From: Chromobacterium alticapitis
GTDB taxonomy: Bacteria; Pseudomonadota; Gammaproteobacteria; Burkholderiales; Chromobacteriaceae
Reading direction: 5' to 3'
Length of the DNA: 52,384 bases
Assembly: GCF_002924365.1 (NCBI RefSeq)
Contig: NZ_PQWB01000037.1
Coordinates: 1 to 52,384 of the forward strand
The notes below the pieces were generated by a model, which saw only the letters and a list, made by a program, of their open reading frames with translations, was not told the DNA's origin and searched no databases. Below are positions 23,607 through 31,354 of this stretch, in pieces. A program made the position numbers and the translations under genes. Each line of letters opens with the position of its first letter. The stretch's first letter is position 1.

Positions 23607-25106
23607 ATGAGCCACGACAAACACTGCATCGCCATCATCGGCGTCGGCGCCGTCGGCGTGTCCATGATCATTCATCTGGTCAAGGATCTGATTGCCAGCC
23701 GCGCCGCCGCCACCGAAATTCTCGCCTTCGAGCGTTCCGGCCGTTTCGGCACCGGCGTAGCCTACCAGCCCGACTTGGACGCCGCGATTCTGAACCGCAC
23801 CCGACACAATATGTCGGCGCAGCCGCAATACCCTGCGGACTTCGCCAATTGGCTGGCGCGCCAACCTGACCCGGACTGCGCAGACGCGGACTATCTACCG
23901 CGCCCGCTGTTCGGCCGCTACCTGCAGGATGCCCTGCAACAAGCGGTCGATCTCGCGGCGACCACTGGACATCGGGTTCGGCTGATCCCGGCCGAGATCA
24001 TCGACGTCAAGCGGCAAGAGGACGTCTACCTATTGCTCTCCGATCGGGATACTTGGCGAGTCAAACACCTGATCCTCGCCACCGGCAACCAGCGCTCGGG
24101 CCAATTCCTGCATCTTCGAGACAAACCGGGCTACCGCCACAGCCCCTACCCGCTCGTCCAGACTTGCCGCGCCATACATCCGGAGCAACGCGTCGCCATT
24201 ATCGGCTCCAGGCTGAGCGCGGTGGACACCGTCATCGCACTCAGCCGCCAAGGCCACCGCGGTCCGATCACGCTGATGTCGCGTCAGGGATATCTGCCGA
24301 TGGCGCAACTGCCGCAAGCCAACGCGCCGCTTCGCTATTGCACTGTGGAGCGGATCGCCGCCCAAAAAACCGCCTGCGGCGGCTGGCTGAGCTTGCGCAT
24401 GGTATTTCGCCTGGTACTGAAGGAGCTGAGCGCGGCGGCAGGCTGCCGCTTCAGCGCGAAACGACACAAACCCTTGAAGGGCGACGCCGCCGCTCTGCTT
24501 GATCTCGACATTCAAGCCTTGGATGCCGGGCCTCGAAACTGGCAGGCCGTCTTCGTCGCCCTGAACGCCGTCATCGATGAACTCTGGCGCTCGCTACGGC
24601 CTCAGGATCAACAGCGTTTCCGCGACTTCGGCTACAGCCGCTTCATGGCTCTGCGGGTGCCCATTCCTCTGCCCAGCGCCTTGACCCTGCAAAAGCTGCT
24701 GAAGCGGGAGCAGTTGGAAATCCGCTCAGGCATCCGTCGGATCGACCATGCGGATGGCGGCTTCCTCGCCCAATTCGAGGATGGCTCGCAGGCGATGTTC
24801 GATATCGTGGTCAATGCGACCAGCTCCGACAATCGCCTGCAGAATACGGCGGACCCGCTCTATGCGGCCTTGCTGCGCGAACAGCTCGCTATCGCCCACC
24901 CGCTTGGCGGCGTGGAAGTCGACTGGGCCGATAACCAGGTGCTGGCGCCATCCGGCGCGCCATCGGGCGGACTCTACGCTGTGGGCAACATGACATGCGG
25001 CACGCATTTGTTCTGCAGCGTGTACGAAACCAATACCCGCCATTGCCAACGCATCAGCCGCCAGCTGACCGAACGCTTGCATCGCCCGGCCACTCATCCA
25101 ATATAA
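23607..25106 (+). CDS. FAD/NAD(P)-binding oxidoreductase
   Basis: The 499-aa flavoprotein has two dinucleotide-binding motifs: an N-terminal FAD motif IAIIGVGAVGVSMIIHL (residues 8-24) and a central RVAIIGSRLSAVDTVIALS (about 195-213) that would bind NADPH. FGTGVAYQPD and LILATGN are typical of the NAD_binding_9 type. A final FAD-binding motif is visible in GGLYAVGNMTCGTHLF. This arrangement recalls N-hydroxylating or amine-oxidising flavoproteins, but the reaction cannot be assigned. In the cluster it is the likely redox tailoring enzyme. Confidence 0.75.
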   Translation: MSHDKHCIAIIGVGAVGVSMIIHLVKDLIASRAAATEILAFERSGRFGTGVAYQPDLDAAILNRTRHNMSAQPQYPADFANWLARQPDPDCADADYLPRPLFGRYLQDALQQAVDLAATTGHRVRLIPAEIIDVKRQEDVYLLLSDRDTWRVKHLILATGNQRSGQFLHLRDKPGYRHSPYPLVQTCRAIHPEQRVAIIGSRLSAVDTVIALSRQGHRGPITLMSRQGYLPMAQLPQANAPLRYCTVERIAAQKTACGGWLSLRMVFRLVLKELSAAAGCRFSAKRHKPLKGDAAALLDLDIQALDAGPRNWQAVFVALNAVIDELWRSLRPQDQQRFRDFGYSRFMALRVPIPLPSALTLQKLLKREQLEIRSGIRRIDHADGGFLAQFEDGSQAMFDIVVNATSSDNRLQNTADPLYAALLREQLAIAHPLGGVEVDWADNQVLAPSGAPSGGLYAVGNMTCGTHLFCSVYETNTRHCQRISRQLTERLHRPATHPI

Positions 25107-25173
25107 TGATAAAAACATAAAACGCACATCCCACTCACAACTGCCGCCGAATCGGTCCGCGGAGAAGACACTC

Positions 25174-26397
25174 TTGACGAATTTGCTACGCAATCTGCAA
25201 AAACTATCGCCCGCCACCCAATGGCTGCTGTTCATCAGCTTCACCTTCAACATTGGCAGCTTCGTGATCGTGCCGTTCATCGCAGTGTATTTGCACACGC
25301 AACTCGGGTTTTCTCTGGCCTTTGTCAGCGTGCAGTTGACCCTGAAGCTGTTTTCCCAACGCGGCATGATGCTATTGGGCGGCATAGTCTCCGACCGACT
25401 CAACACGCGGCTTGCCATGGCGCTGGGCTGTCTGCTGCGGATCAGCTCGTTTTTCCTCTATGCCCTGGGCCGAGACGCCATCTCCATCAGCGTCGCCTCA
25501 CTGACCTTCGGCTTGGCCAGCGCGCTTTTCGTGCCCGCCTCAAAATCCGCGCTGAGCCAGACCGCGGCGCCAGGGGGGCGTACCCTGCTGTTTTCGCTGC
25601 GCAGCACCGCCAACAATCTAGGCATGGCTCTGGGCGGCCTGCTTGGATCGGCATTGATCGCCTTGCCGCCGCTCGCGTTGTTCAGCGCCGCCGCCGGCGT
25701 GCAATCTATATGCGCGCTGCTGCTGTGGCTGCCACGACTAAGCCTGTCGATGGCCATGGCGACGCCAGACCGAGGCAGCCGCGCTGTCGCGGCCTGGCGC
25801 CCCCTCGTTTCAATGCTAGGCAATCCAATCATTCTGCAAATGGCCGCGCTGTACATCATCTACATTGCCTTGTACGCGCAACTGGAGTTCACTTTGCCGC
25901 TAGCGGCCGCCAATTTGTTTTCCAGCAAAAGCGTCGGCCTGCTGTTCTTTTGCAATACCGCCACCGTGTTTCTGCTGCAGATTCCGCTCAACTACTATCT
26001 GGGCCGCAGATTCAGCCTGCCGCGGATGATCGTGCTCGGCTTCGTCTGCATCGCGCTGGCCATGGTCGGCTTCCACTTCGCGCCGCCGCTGGCGGCCTTC
26101 CTCGCGCTGATTTCGATCTATACGCTGGGAGAAGTCATCATAGATCCGGCCATAGACGCCATGGCATCGTCCCAAGTCGCGGAGCATCAAACCGGCACCC
26201 TGTTCGGACTGCTGGGCAGCGGCGCCATGGCGGGCGGGCTGCTTGGAAACTGGCTTGGCGCAACCGGCTTCGCCCCGCCGGGAGGCGGTGGCTTCTGGCT
26301 GGTCTGCGCCGCCATAGCCGCCTCCGCCTGCCTGCTCTTGCTGCTGCCCGTCGCCCGCTTCTCTCCCGGCAGGCTGGGCTATCAACGCAAGGCCTGA
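25174..26397 (+). CDS. MFS transporter, probable product exporter
   Basis: The 407-aa protein has about 12 predicted helices and resembles MdtH-type drug or peptide exporters. The loop 2-3 motif appears as GGIVSDRLNTRLAMALG (the MFS G-x-x-x-D-R-x-x-R signature). It starts with TTG at 25174, with GGAGAAG 7 bases upstream. It is the last gene of the cluster and most simply exports the product or gives self-resistance. It is convergent with phospholipase C with only 5 bp between stops. Confidence 0.82.
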   Translation: MTNLLRNLQKLSPATQWLLFISFTFNIGSFVIVPFIAVYLHTQLGFSLAFVSVQLTLKLFSQRGMMLLGGIVSDRLNTRLAMALGCLLRISSFFLYALGRDAISISVASLTFGLASALFVPASKSALSQTAAPGGRTLLFSLRSTANNLGMALGGLLGSALIALPPLALFSAAAGVQSICALLLWLPRLSLSMAMATPDRGSRAVAAWRPLVSMLGNPIILQMAALYIIYIALYAQLEFTLPLAAANLFSSKSVGLLFFCNTATVFLLQIPLNYYLGRRFSLPRMIVLGFVCIALAMVGFHFAPPLAAFLALISIYTLGEVIIDPAIDAMASSQVAEHQTGTLFGLLGSGAMAGGLLGNWLGATGFAPPGGGGFWLVCAAIAASACLLLLLPVARFSPGRLGYQRKA

Positions 26398-26402
26398 CCG
26401 GA

Positions 26403-28373
26403 TCAACCGCTCACGCTGACCGCGCCGGTTTCCACATGGCCGGCCAGGCGGCGCACGAAATTGCTTTCGCCCACGCAGCTCACGGTCAGGTCGTACCAGC
26501 CGGCGGTGGACGCCAGATTCCAGCTCAGCAGCTGGCTGCCGCCCGCCGACACCGCCACCTGCTGCGCCGCGCCGCCGCCGTAGCCGTTGGCGCTGACCAG
26601 GAAGGTGGCTGCCTTGCCGCCCGGATTGCTCAATTGCAGCGTCAGCTGCGGCGCGCCGGCCGCCACGGACACCGAACTCACCGCCTCCAGCGCGCCCATG
26701 GCGCTGTGCAGATTGCCGACAAAGCGGCGCAAGAAACCGTTCGGGCCGTACAGCGTCAGGTCGTAGAAGCCGCCGCCATAGGTCTGGGCGTGGAAGTAGT
26801 CCTTGATCTCGGCGCCGGCAGCCACGTCGTATTGCCACGGACCGTCGCTACGGTACTGGTTGGCGTAGATCGAGTAATGCGCGGCCTGCTGGCCGCCGTT
26901 CTGCAGATGCACCCAGAAAATCCCGGTGGACAGCTCGGTGCTGCCATAGGCGTTGCACTGGTAAGGCAGCGGCCGCGCCGGCTTGCGGCCGGCCTCCGGT
27001 TGCGGCATCTGCCCCGGCACCGGCGCGCTGGGCTTGGGCCAGTTCTTGGTCTGCAGCGCCTGGGTCAGCAGGGCCGAAGCATCCGGGAAGGCCGGCACGC
27101 TGACATTGCTGCTGCCGAAATCCAGCGCCGTGGTCAGATCGCCGCAGATCTGCCGCCGCCAGGCCGAGATATTGGGCTCCTGCACGCCGCTCCAGGTTTC
27201 CAGGAAGCGGATCACCGAGGTGTGGTCGAATACCTGCGAGCAGACATAGCCGCCGCGGCTCCACGGCGACAGCACCAGCATGGGCACGCGCGGCCCCAGG
27301 CCTATGGGCGCGCCGGACACGAACTCGTCGGCCGTGCCGGACGGCGGCACCGGCGGCGGCAAGTGGTCGAAGAAGCCGTCGTTTTCGTCGTAGTTTAGCA
27401 ACAATACGGTAGAGGCCCACACGTCGGGATTAGCCGTCAGCGCCTGCAATACCTGATCTATCAGATAGGCGCCGGCGGCCGGCGAGGCGCTGGGGTGTTC
27501 GGAATAATCCTGCGGCGCGACGATCCACGACACCTGCGGCAGCGTGCCGTTGACCGCGTCCTTGCGTATCGCCGCCGTCAAATCCGCCACCGAGTTGCCG
27601 CTGATCTTGGGCACCGAGCTCATGCCGCGGTCGTACAGCGGATTGCCCGGCTTGGCGCCGCGGTACTGGTTGAACCAGGCCAGCGCGTTGTCGTCGAAAT
27701 TGTCGCCCAGCACCTGGTACACCTTCCAGCTGACGCCGGCGTTCTGCAGCCGCTCCGGGTAGGTGGTCCAGCTATAGCCCTTCTCGCTGTTGTCGGTCAC
27801 CGGGCCGCCCTTGCCGCCCTGCGGATTGATGGAGCCGCTCCACAGATAAAGCCGGTTGGGGTTGGTCGGTCCCTGCACCGAGCAGAAATAGTGGTCGCAA
27901 ATGGTGAAGGCGTCGGCCAGCGCGTAGTGGTAGGGAATGTCGGCGCGGTTGAAGTAACCCATGGTCATCGCCGTCTTGGCGCCCACCCAGCCGTCGTACT
28001 TGCCGTTGTTCCAGGCGGCGTGCGTGCCGGTCCAGGAGTGGTCCAGATCGCCCAGGTACTGCGCGCTGGTGCGGCCGGTATCGAGGTGGAACGGAAACTC
28101 GGTGGACAAGAGATGCGGCTGGCGGAACACGCTGTTGCCGTTGCGCAGCTGCAGCGCGCTGCGGTCGCCGAAGCCCCGCACGCCGCGCAGATTGCCGAAG
28201 TAATGGTCGAACGACCGGTTTTCCTGCATGAACACCACGACATGCTTGACCGCGGACAGGCTGCGGCCAGCCGGCTTGACGCCCATGGCGGCGGCCAGGC
28301 CGGGCGGGATGGCGCCGGCCGCGATACCGGCGGCCGACAGCTTGAGAAACTCGCGACGCGACAACTCGCTCAT
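26403..28373 (-). CDS. Phosphocholine-type phospholipase C, Tat-exported
   Basis: The 656-aa enzyme begins with a twin-arginine signal, SRREFLKLSAAGIAAGAIP. The phosphoesterase domain (about 40-420) shows VVVFMQENRSFDHYFG, then DHSWTGTHAAWNNG, and NYDENDGFFDHLPPP, the metal and active-site motifs of the PlcH/PlcN acid-phosphatase-like superfamily. Two C-terminal DUF756 beta domains follow (about 470-560 and 570-650). It would hydrolyse phosphatidylcholine or sphingomyelin outside the cytoplasm, a potential virulence or phosphate-acquisition factor. Which paralogue (haemolytic or not) cannot be judged. A 53-bp piece of this gene is duplicated at 18956-19008. Confidence 0.9.
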   Translation of the reverse strand: MSELSRREFLKLSAAGIAAGAIPPGLAAAMGVKPAGRSLSAVKHVVVFMQENRSFDHYFGNLRGVRGFGDRSALQLRNGNSVFRQPHLLSTEFPFHLDTGRTSAQYLGDLDHSWTGTHAAWNNGKYDGWVGAKTAMTMGYFNRADIPYHYALADAFTICDHYFCSVQGPTNPNRLYLWSGSINPQGGKGGPVTDNSEKGYSWTTYPERLQNAGVSWKVYQVLGDNFDDNALAWFNQYRGAKPGNPLYDRGMSSVPKISGNSVADLTAAIRKDAVNGTLPQVSWIVAPQDYSEHPSASPAAGAYLIDQVLQALTANPDVWASTVLLLNYDENDGFFDHLPPPVPPSGTADEFVSGAPIGLGPRVPMLVLSPWSRGGYVCSQVFDHTSVIRFLETWSGVQEPNISAWRRQICGDLTTALDFGSSNVSVPAFPDASALLTQALQTKNWPKPSAPVPGQMPQPEAGRKPARPLPYQCNAYGSTELSTGIFWVHLQNGGQQAAHYSIYANQYRSDGPWQYDVAAGAEIKDYFHAQTYGGGFYDLTLYGPNGFLRRFVGNLHSAMGALEAVSSVSVAAGAPQLTLQLSNPGGKAATFLVSANGYGGGAAQQVAVSAGGSQLLSWNLASTAGWYDLTVSCVGESNFVRRLAGHVETGAVSVSG

Positions 28374-28539
28374 GACAACGCTCCGGAAAAGTTCAGGGTG
28401 GGCTGAAGGGCAAAACAGCGCGCAGTGTGCGCAAGCAATATGATGCTTTCATTAAGAAACGCATCCCGGCCGGCTTTGCCCGGCGCGCGCCATCGTTTAC
28501 CCTTGCCCCTTCTCTTCATCCCTTACTCAGAATAGCCCC

Positions 28540-28977
28540 ATGAAACTGCGCCAGGTCCGCCGCGCCGATCTCGCCGCCGTCTTCGCCATCGAACAGGCGG
28601 TGTTCGGCAGCCACGTCTATCCCGATTTCTTCTTCCGCCAGGCGCTGGACCTCTGGCCGGACTGGTTCTGGCTGGCCGAGGACAAGGCCGGCAAGCCGGT
28701 AGGCTACGCCTTGGGCGCGCCCAGCCAGCAGCCGGACGAGCTGTGGCTGCTGTCGCTGGCCCTGCTGCCGGAATCCCGCGGCCGGGGCGCGGGCAAGGCC
28801 TTGATGCAAGCCGCGCTCAGCGCCATGATGCCGCGCGCCAGCGGCATCCGGCTGACCGTGGACCCCGCCAATCCGGCGGCCGCGCTGTATCGCCGGCTCG
28901 GCTTTGTCGAAACCGGCCGCGAGGACGACTACTTCGGCCCCGGCGAGCCGCGCTTGCTGATGCGGTGGCAGCCCTAA
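28540..28977 (+). CDS. GNAT family N-acetyltransferase
   Basis: The 145-aa protein resembles RimI-type acetyltransferases. MKLRQVRRADLAAVFAIEQAVF is the N-terminal strand and helix, with VFGSHVYP-like spacing. The acetyl-CoA loop is LPESRGRGAGKALMQAAL (R/Q-x-x-G-x-G/A), and LYRRLGFVETGREDDYF closes the fold. The acetyl acceptor is unknown. It is divergent from phospholipase C and 37 bp before the DUF485 gene. Confidence 0.85.
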   Translation: MKLRQVRRADLAAVFAIEQAVFGSHVYPDFFFRQALDLWPDWFWLAEDKAGKPVGYALGAPSQQPDELWLLSLALLPESRGRGAGKALMQAALSAMMPRASGIRLTVDPANPAAALYRRLGFVETGREDDYFGPGEPRLLMRWQP

Positions 28978-29014
28978 GGCGCTACACTCGGACTTTTGCC
29001 CGAATGAAGCGCGC

Positions 29015-29200
29015 ATGAAGTATTTGCTGGCCCTGCTCGCCGCGGCCGTCTGCCTCGGCTATTACCTGATCCTGGCGCTGCGCCCGGCCTGGCTCGCCGC
29101 CAGCCTGGGCGGACTGCCCGCCTCCATCGTCCTGGCGCTGGCCGCCATGCTGCTGTTCTGCCTGATCGCCGCCGTTTACTGCCGGGGAGCGCGACGATGA
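29015..29200 (+). CDS. Small two-helix membrane protein (DUF485-like) paired with symporter
   Basis: The 61-aa protein consists almost wholly of two hydrophobic helices (about 3-22 and 36-56) and overlaps the next gene by 4 bases (ATGA). Position and size match the small DUF485 partners that precede ActP-type symporters, although it is shorter than typical members of about 100 aa. Confidence 0.6.
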   Translation: MKYLLALLAAAVCLGYYLILALRPAWLAASLGGLPASIVLALAAMLLFCLIAAVYCRGARR

Positions 29201-30660
29201 GCCTGGCGCAAATCCTGTTCCTCGCGCTGACGCTGCTGACCCTGGCGCTGACCGCCGCCGCGCGCCGCCGCACCGTATCGCTGGGCGACTTCTACACCGC
29301 CGGCGGCCGCGTGCCGGCTTGGCAGAACGGCCTGGCGCTGGCCGGAGACTATTTATCCGCCGCCGCCTTCCTCGGCGCGGCCGGCATGTATCTGGGCCAA
29401 GGTTATGACTCGCTGGCCTATGCCGTGGGCACCCTGGCCGGCTGGCCGCTGCTGTTGCTATTGCTGGCGGAGCCGCTGCGGCGGCAGGGCCGCTACACCG
29501 TGGCCGGCATCCTGAGCCAGCGCTTCGACCACGCCGGCGTGCGCCTGGTCGGCATCGCCGGCTCGCTGACAGTGACGCTGTGCTATCTGATCGTGCAGCT
29601 GGTGGGCGCGGGCAAACTGATCGAACTGCTGTTCGGCCTGCCTTATCTCGCCGCAGTGGGCCTGGTGGGCGCGCTGATGATGGCCTACGTGGCGCTGGGC
29701 GGCATGCTGGCCGCCACCTGGGTGCAGATGAGCAAGGCCGCCCTGCTGTTCGTCTGCGCCCTGCTGCTGGCCGGCGGCGTGCTCGCGCGCTACCACGGCA
29801 GCCCGGCCGACTTGTTCGCCGCGGCGGAAAAACTGCGCGGCGCGGCCGTATTCCTGCCCAGCAAAAGCCTGTCCGACCCGGTCGAAGTGTTGTCGCTGGG
29901 ACTGGGCCTGAGCCTGGGCCTATTGGGCTTGCCGCACGTTTTGATGCGCTTCTTCACCGTGGCGGACGAAGCCGCCGCGCGGCGATCGGTAGGCATCGCC
30001 ACCTGGCTGGTGGCGGCCTTCTTCGTGCTGAACCTGATCATAGGCTACGGCGCGCTGGCGCTGGTCGGCCCCGATCCGCAGTTTCACGGCGCGGACGGCA
30101 AGCTGCTGGGCGGCGGCAATATGGCGGCCCTGCACCTGGCCGAGCTGCTGGGCGGCGACTTCGCCCGCGCCGCCGTGGCGGCCGTGGCCTTCGCCACTAT
30201 CCTGGCCGTGGTGGCCGGCCTGACCCTGGCCGGCGCCAGCGCGGTCAGTCATGATCTGTACGCCGGCTGGCTGAAACGCGGCCAAGCCGATCCGCGGCGC
30301 GAGCTGCGGGTTTCGCGGCTGGCCACGCTGGGCTTGGGCCTGGCGGCCATGTTGCTGTCCACCGTGTTCCAGCAGCTGAACATCGCGCTGATGATGGGCC
30401 TGGCCTTCGCCATCGCCGCCTCCGCCAATTTTCCGCTGCTGCTGCTTGGCCTGCGCTGGCGCGGCCTCACCGCGCGCGGCGCGGTGTGGGGCGGCGCGGC
30501 GGGCATCGCCACCTCGCTGCTGCTGATCGTCTGCGGGCCGGCGGTGTGGGTGGGCGCGCTGGGCCACGCGCAGCCGCTGTTCCCGTATTCCAACCCGGCG
30601 CTGTTCTCGCTGCCGCTGGCCTTCGCCGCGGCCTGGCTGGGATCGCGCCGGACGAACTAA
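29197..30660 (+). CDS. Sodium:solute symporter, ActP (acetate permease)-like
   Basis: The 487-aa SSS-family protein has about 13 helices. Family features are SLGDFYTAGGRVPAWQNGLA, the ALAGDYLSAAAFLGAAGM region with the family Na+ and substrate residues, and ALGGMLAATWVQMSKAALL. Closest in pattern to ActP, but about 60 residues shorter than E. coli ActP (549 aa), so the substrate may be another short monocarboxylate. Translationally coupled to the small membrane protein upstream. Confidence 0.8.
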   Translation: MSLAQILFLALTLLTLALTAAARRRTVSLGDFYTAGGRVPAWQNGLALAGDYLSAAAFLGAAGMYLGQGYDSLAYAVGTLAGWPLLLLLLAEPLRRQGRYTVAGILSQRFDHAGVRLVGIAGSLTVTLCYLIVQLVGAGKLIELLFGLPYLAAVGLVGALMMAYVALGGMLAATWVQMSKAALLFVCALLLAGGVLARYHGSPADLFAAAEKLRGAAVFLPSKSLSDPVEVLSLGLGLSLGLLGLPHVLMRFFTVADEAAARRSVGIATWLVAAFFVLNLIIGYGALALVGPDPQFHGADGKLLGGGNMAALHLAELLGGDFARAAVAAVAFATILAVVAGLTLAGASAVSHDLYAGWLKRGQADPRRELRVSRLATLGLGLAAMLLSTVFQQLNIALMMGLAFAIAASANFPLLLLGLRWRGLTARGAVWGGAAGIATSLLLIVCGPAVWVGALGHAQPLFPYSNPALFSLPLAFAAAWLGSRRTN

Positions 30661-30694
30661 GATGATGTCTACGCATGAAAAGAAAGCTATCGCA

Positions 30695-31318
30695 ATGAGC
30701 AATCTGACCCTCTACGGCAACCGCTACTCCGGCCACAGCTACAAGGTGCGGCTGGCCCTGGTGCTGGCCGACATCTCGCACGACTACGCCCACATCGACC
30801 TCGCCCAGCCGCGCGAGGAGCGCCCGGAAGACTTCCGCGCCGCCAGCCGCTTCGGCGAGGTGCCGGTGCTGGTGGCCGACGGCGTGCCGCTGTGCCAATC
30901 CAACGCCATCCTGCAATGGTTGGCCGACAGCTACGGCGCGCTGGGCGGCGCCCTGGGCGAGCGCCAGCGCGTGCGCGAATGGCTGAACTGGGAAACCAAC
31001 CGCCTGGGCATGTCCCTGCCCAATCTGCGCTACTCCCGCCTGATGGCTCACTACGAGCCGGCGGTGGAGGCCTGGCTGGAAGCGCGGCTGCGCGACGACC
31101 TGGCCGTGCTGGAAGCAGAGCTGGCCGAGCGCCGCTACCTGGCCGGAGACCAGATCAGCATCGCCGACGTGTCGCTGAGCGCCTATCTGTGGTGGCTGGC
31201 CGACGCTGGCCTGGACATCGCGGATTGGCCCAACATCCAGGCCTGGCTCGCCCGCATCGCCGCCCAGCCGGGCTGGCAGCATCCGGACGAGCTGATGGCG
31301 GCCGACATCCCGGCCTAA
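30695..31318 (+). CDS. Glutathione S-transferase
   Basis: The 207-aa protein has a thioredoxin-like N-domain starting LTLYGNRYSGHSYKVRLAL (catalytic Ser or Tyr region), cis-Pro motif FGEVPVLVADG and LCQSNAILQWLA (glutathione-contacting Ser). A helical C-domain contains LAGDQISIADVSLSAYLW. The start at 30695 puts the first beta strand at residue 3 as in the family; the in-frame ATGs at 30662 and 30665 would add 10-11 residues (MMSTHEKKAIA). Confidence 0.85.
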   Translation: MSNLTLYGNRYSGHSYKVRLALVLADISHDYAHIDLAQPREERPEDFRAASRFGEVPVLVADGVPLCQSNAILQWLADSYGALGGALGERQRVREWLNWETNRLGMSLPNLRYSRLMAHYEPAVEAWLEARLRDDLAVLEAELAERRYLAGDQISIADVSLSAYLWWLADAGLDIADWPNIQAWLARIAAQPGWQHPDELMAADIPA

Positions 31319-31354
31319 CAGCCGCGCCGAAGCAGAACTCCCCCACAGGCAAGC

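Noticed and set aside
19437-26397. Assignment as a halogenase or beta-ethynylserine pathway
   Set aside because: The first oxygenase keeps the metal-binding Asp, and the PLP and haem-oxygenase-like enzymes of that pathway are absent.
25221-27398. 725-codon plus-strand frame across the MFS and phospholipase genes
   Set aside because: It overlaps two well-supported genes in other frames and shows only Arg/Ala/Gln-rich shadow sequence.
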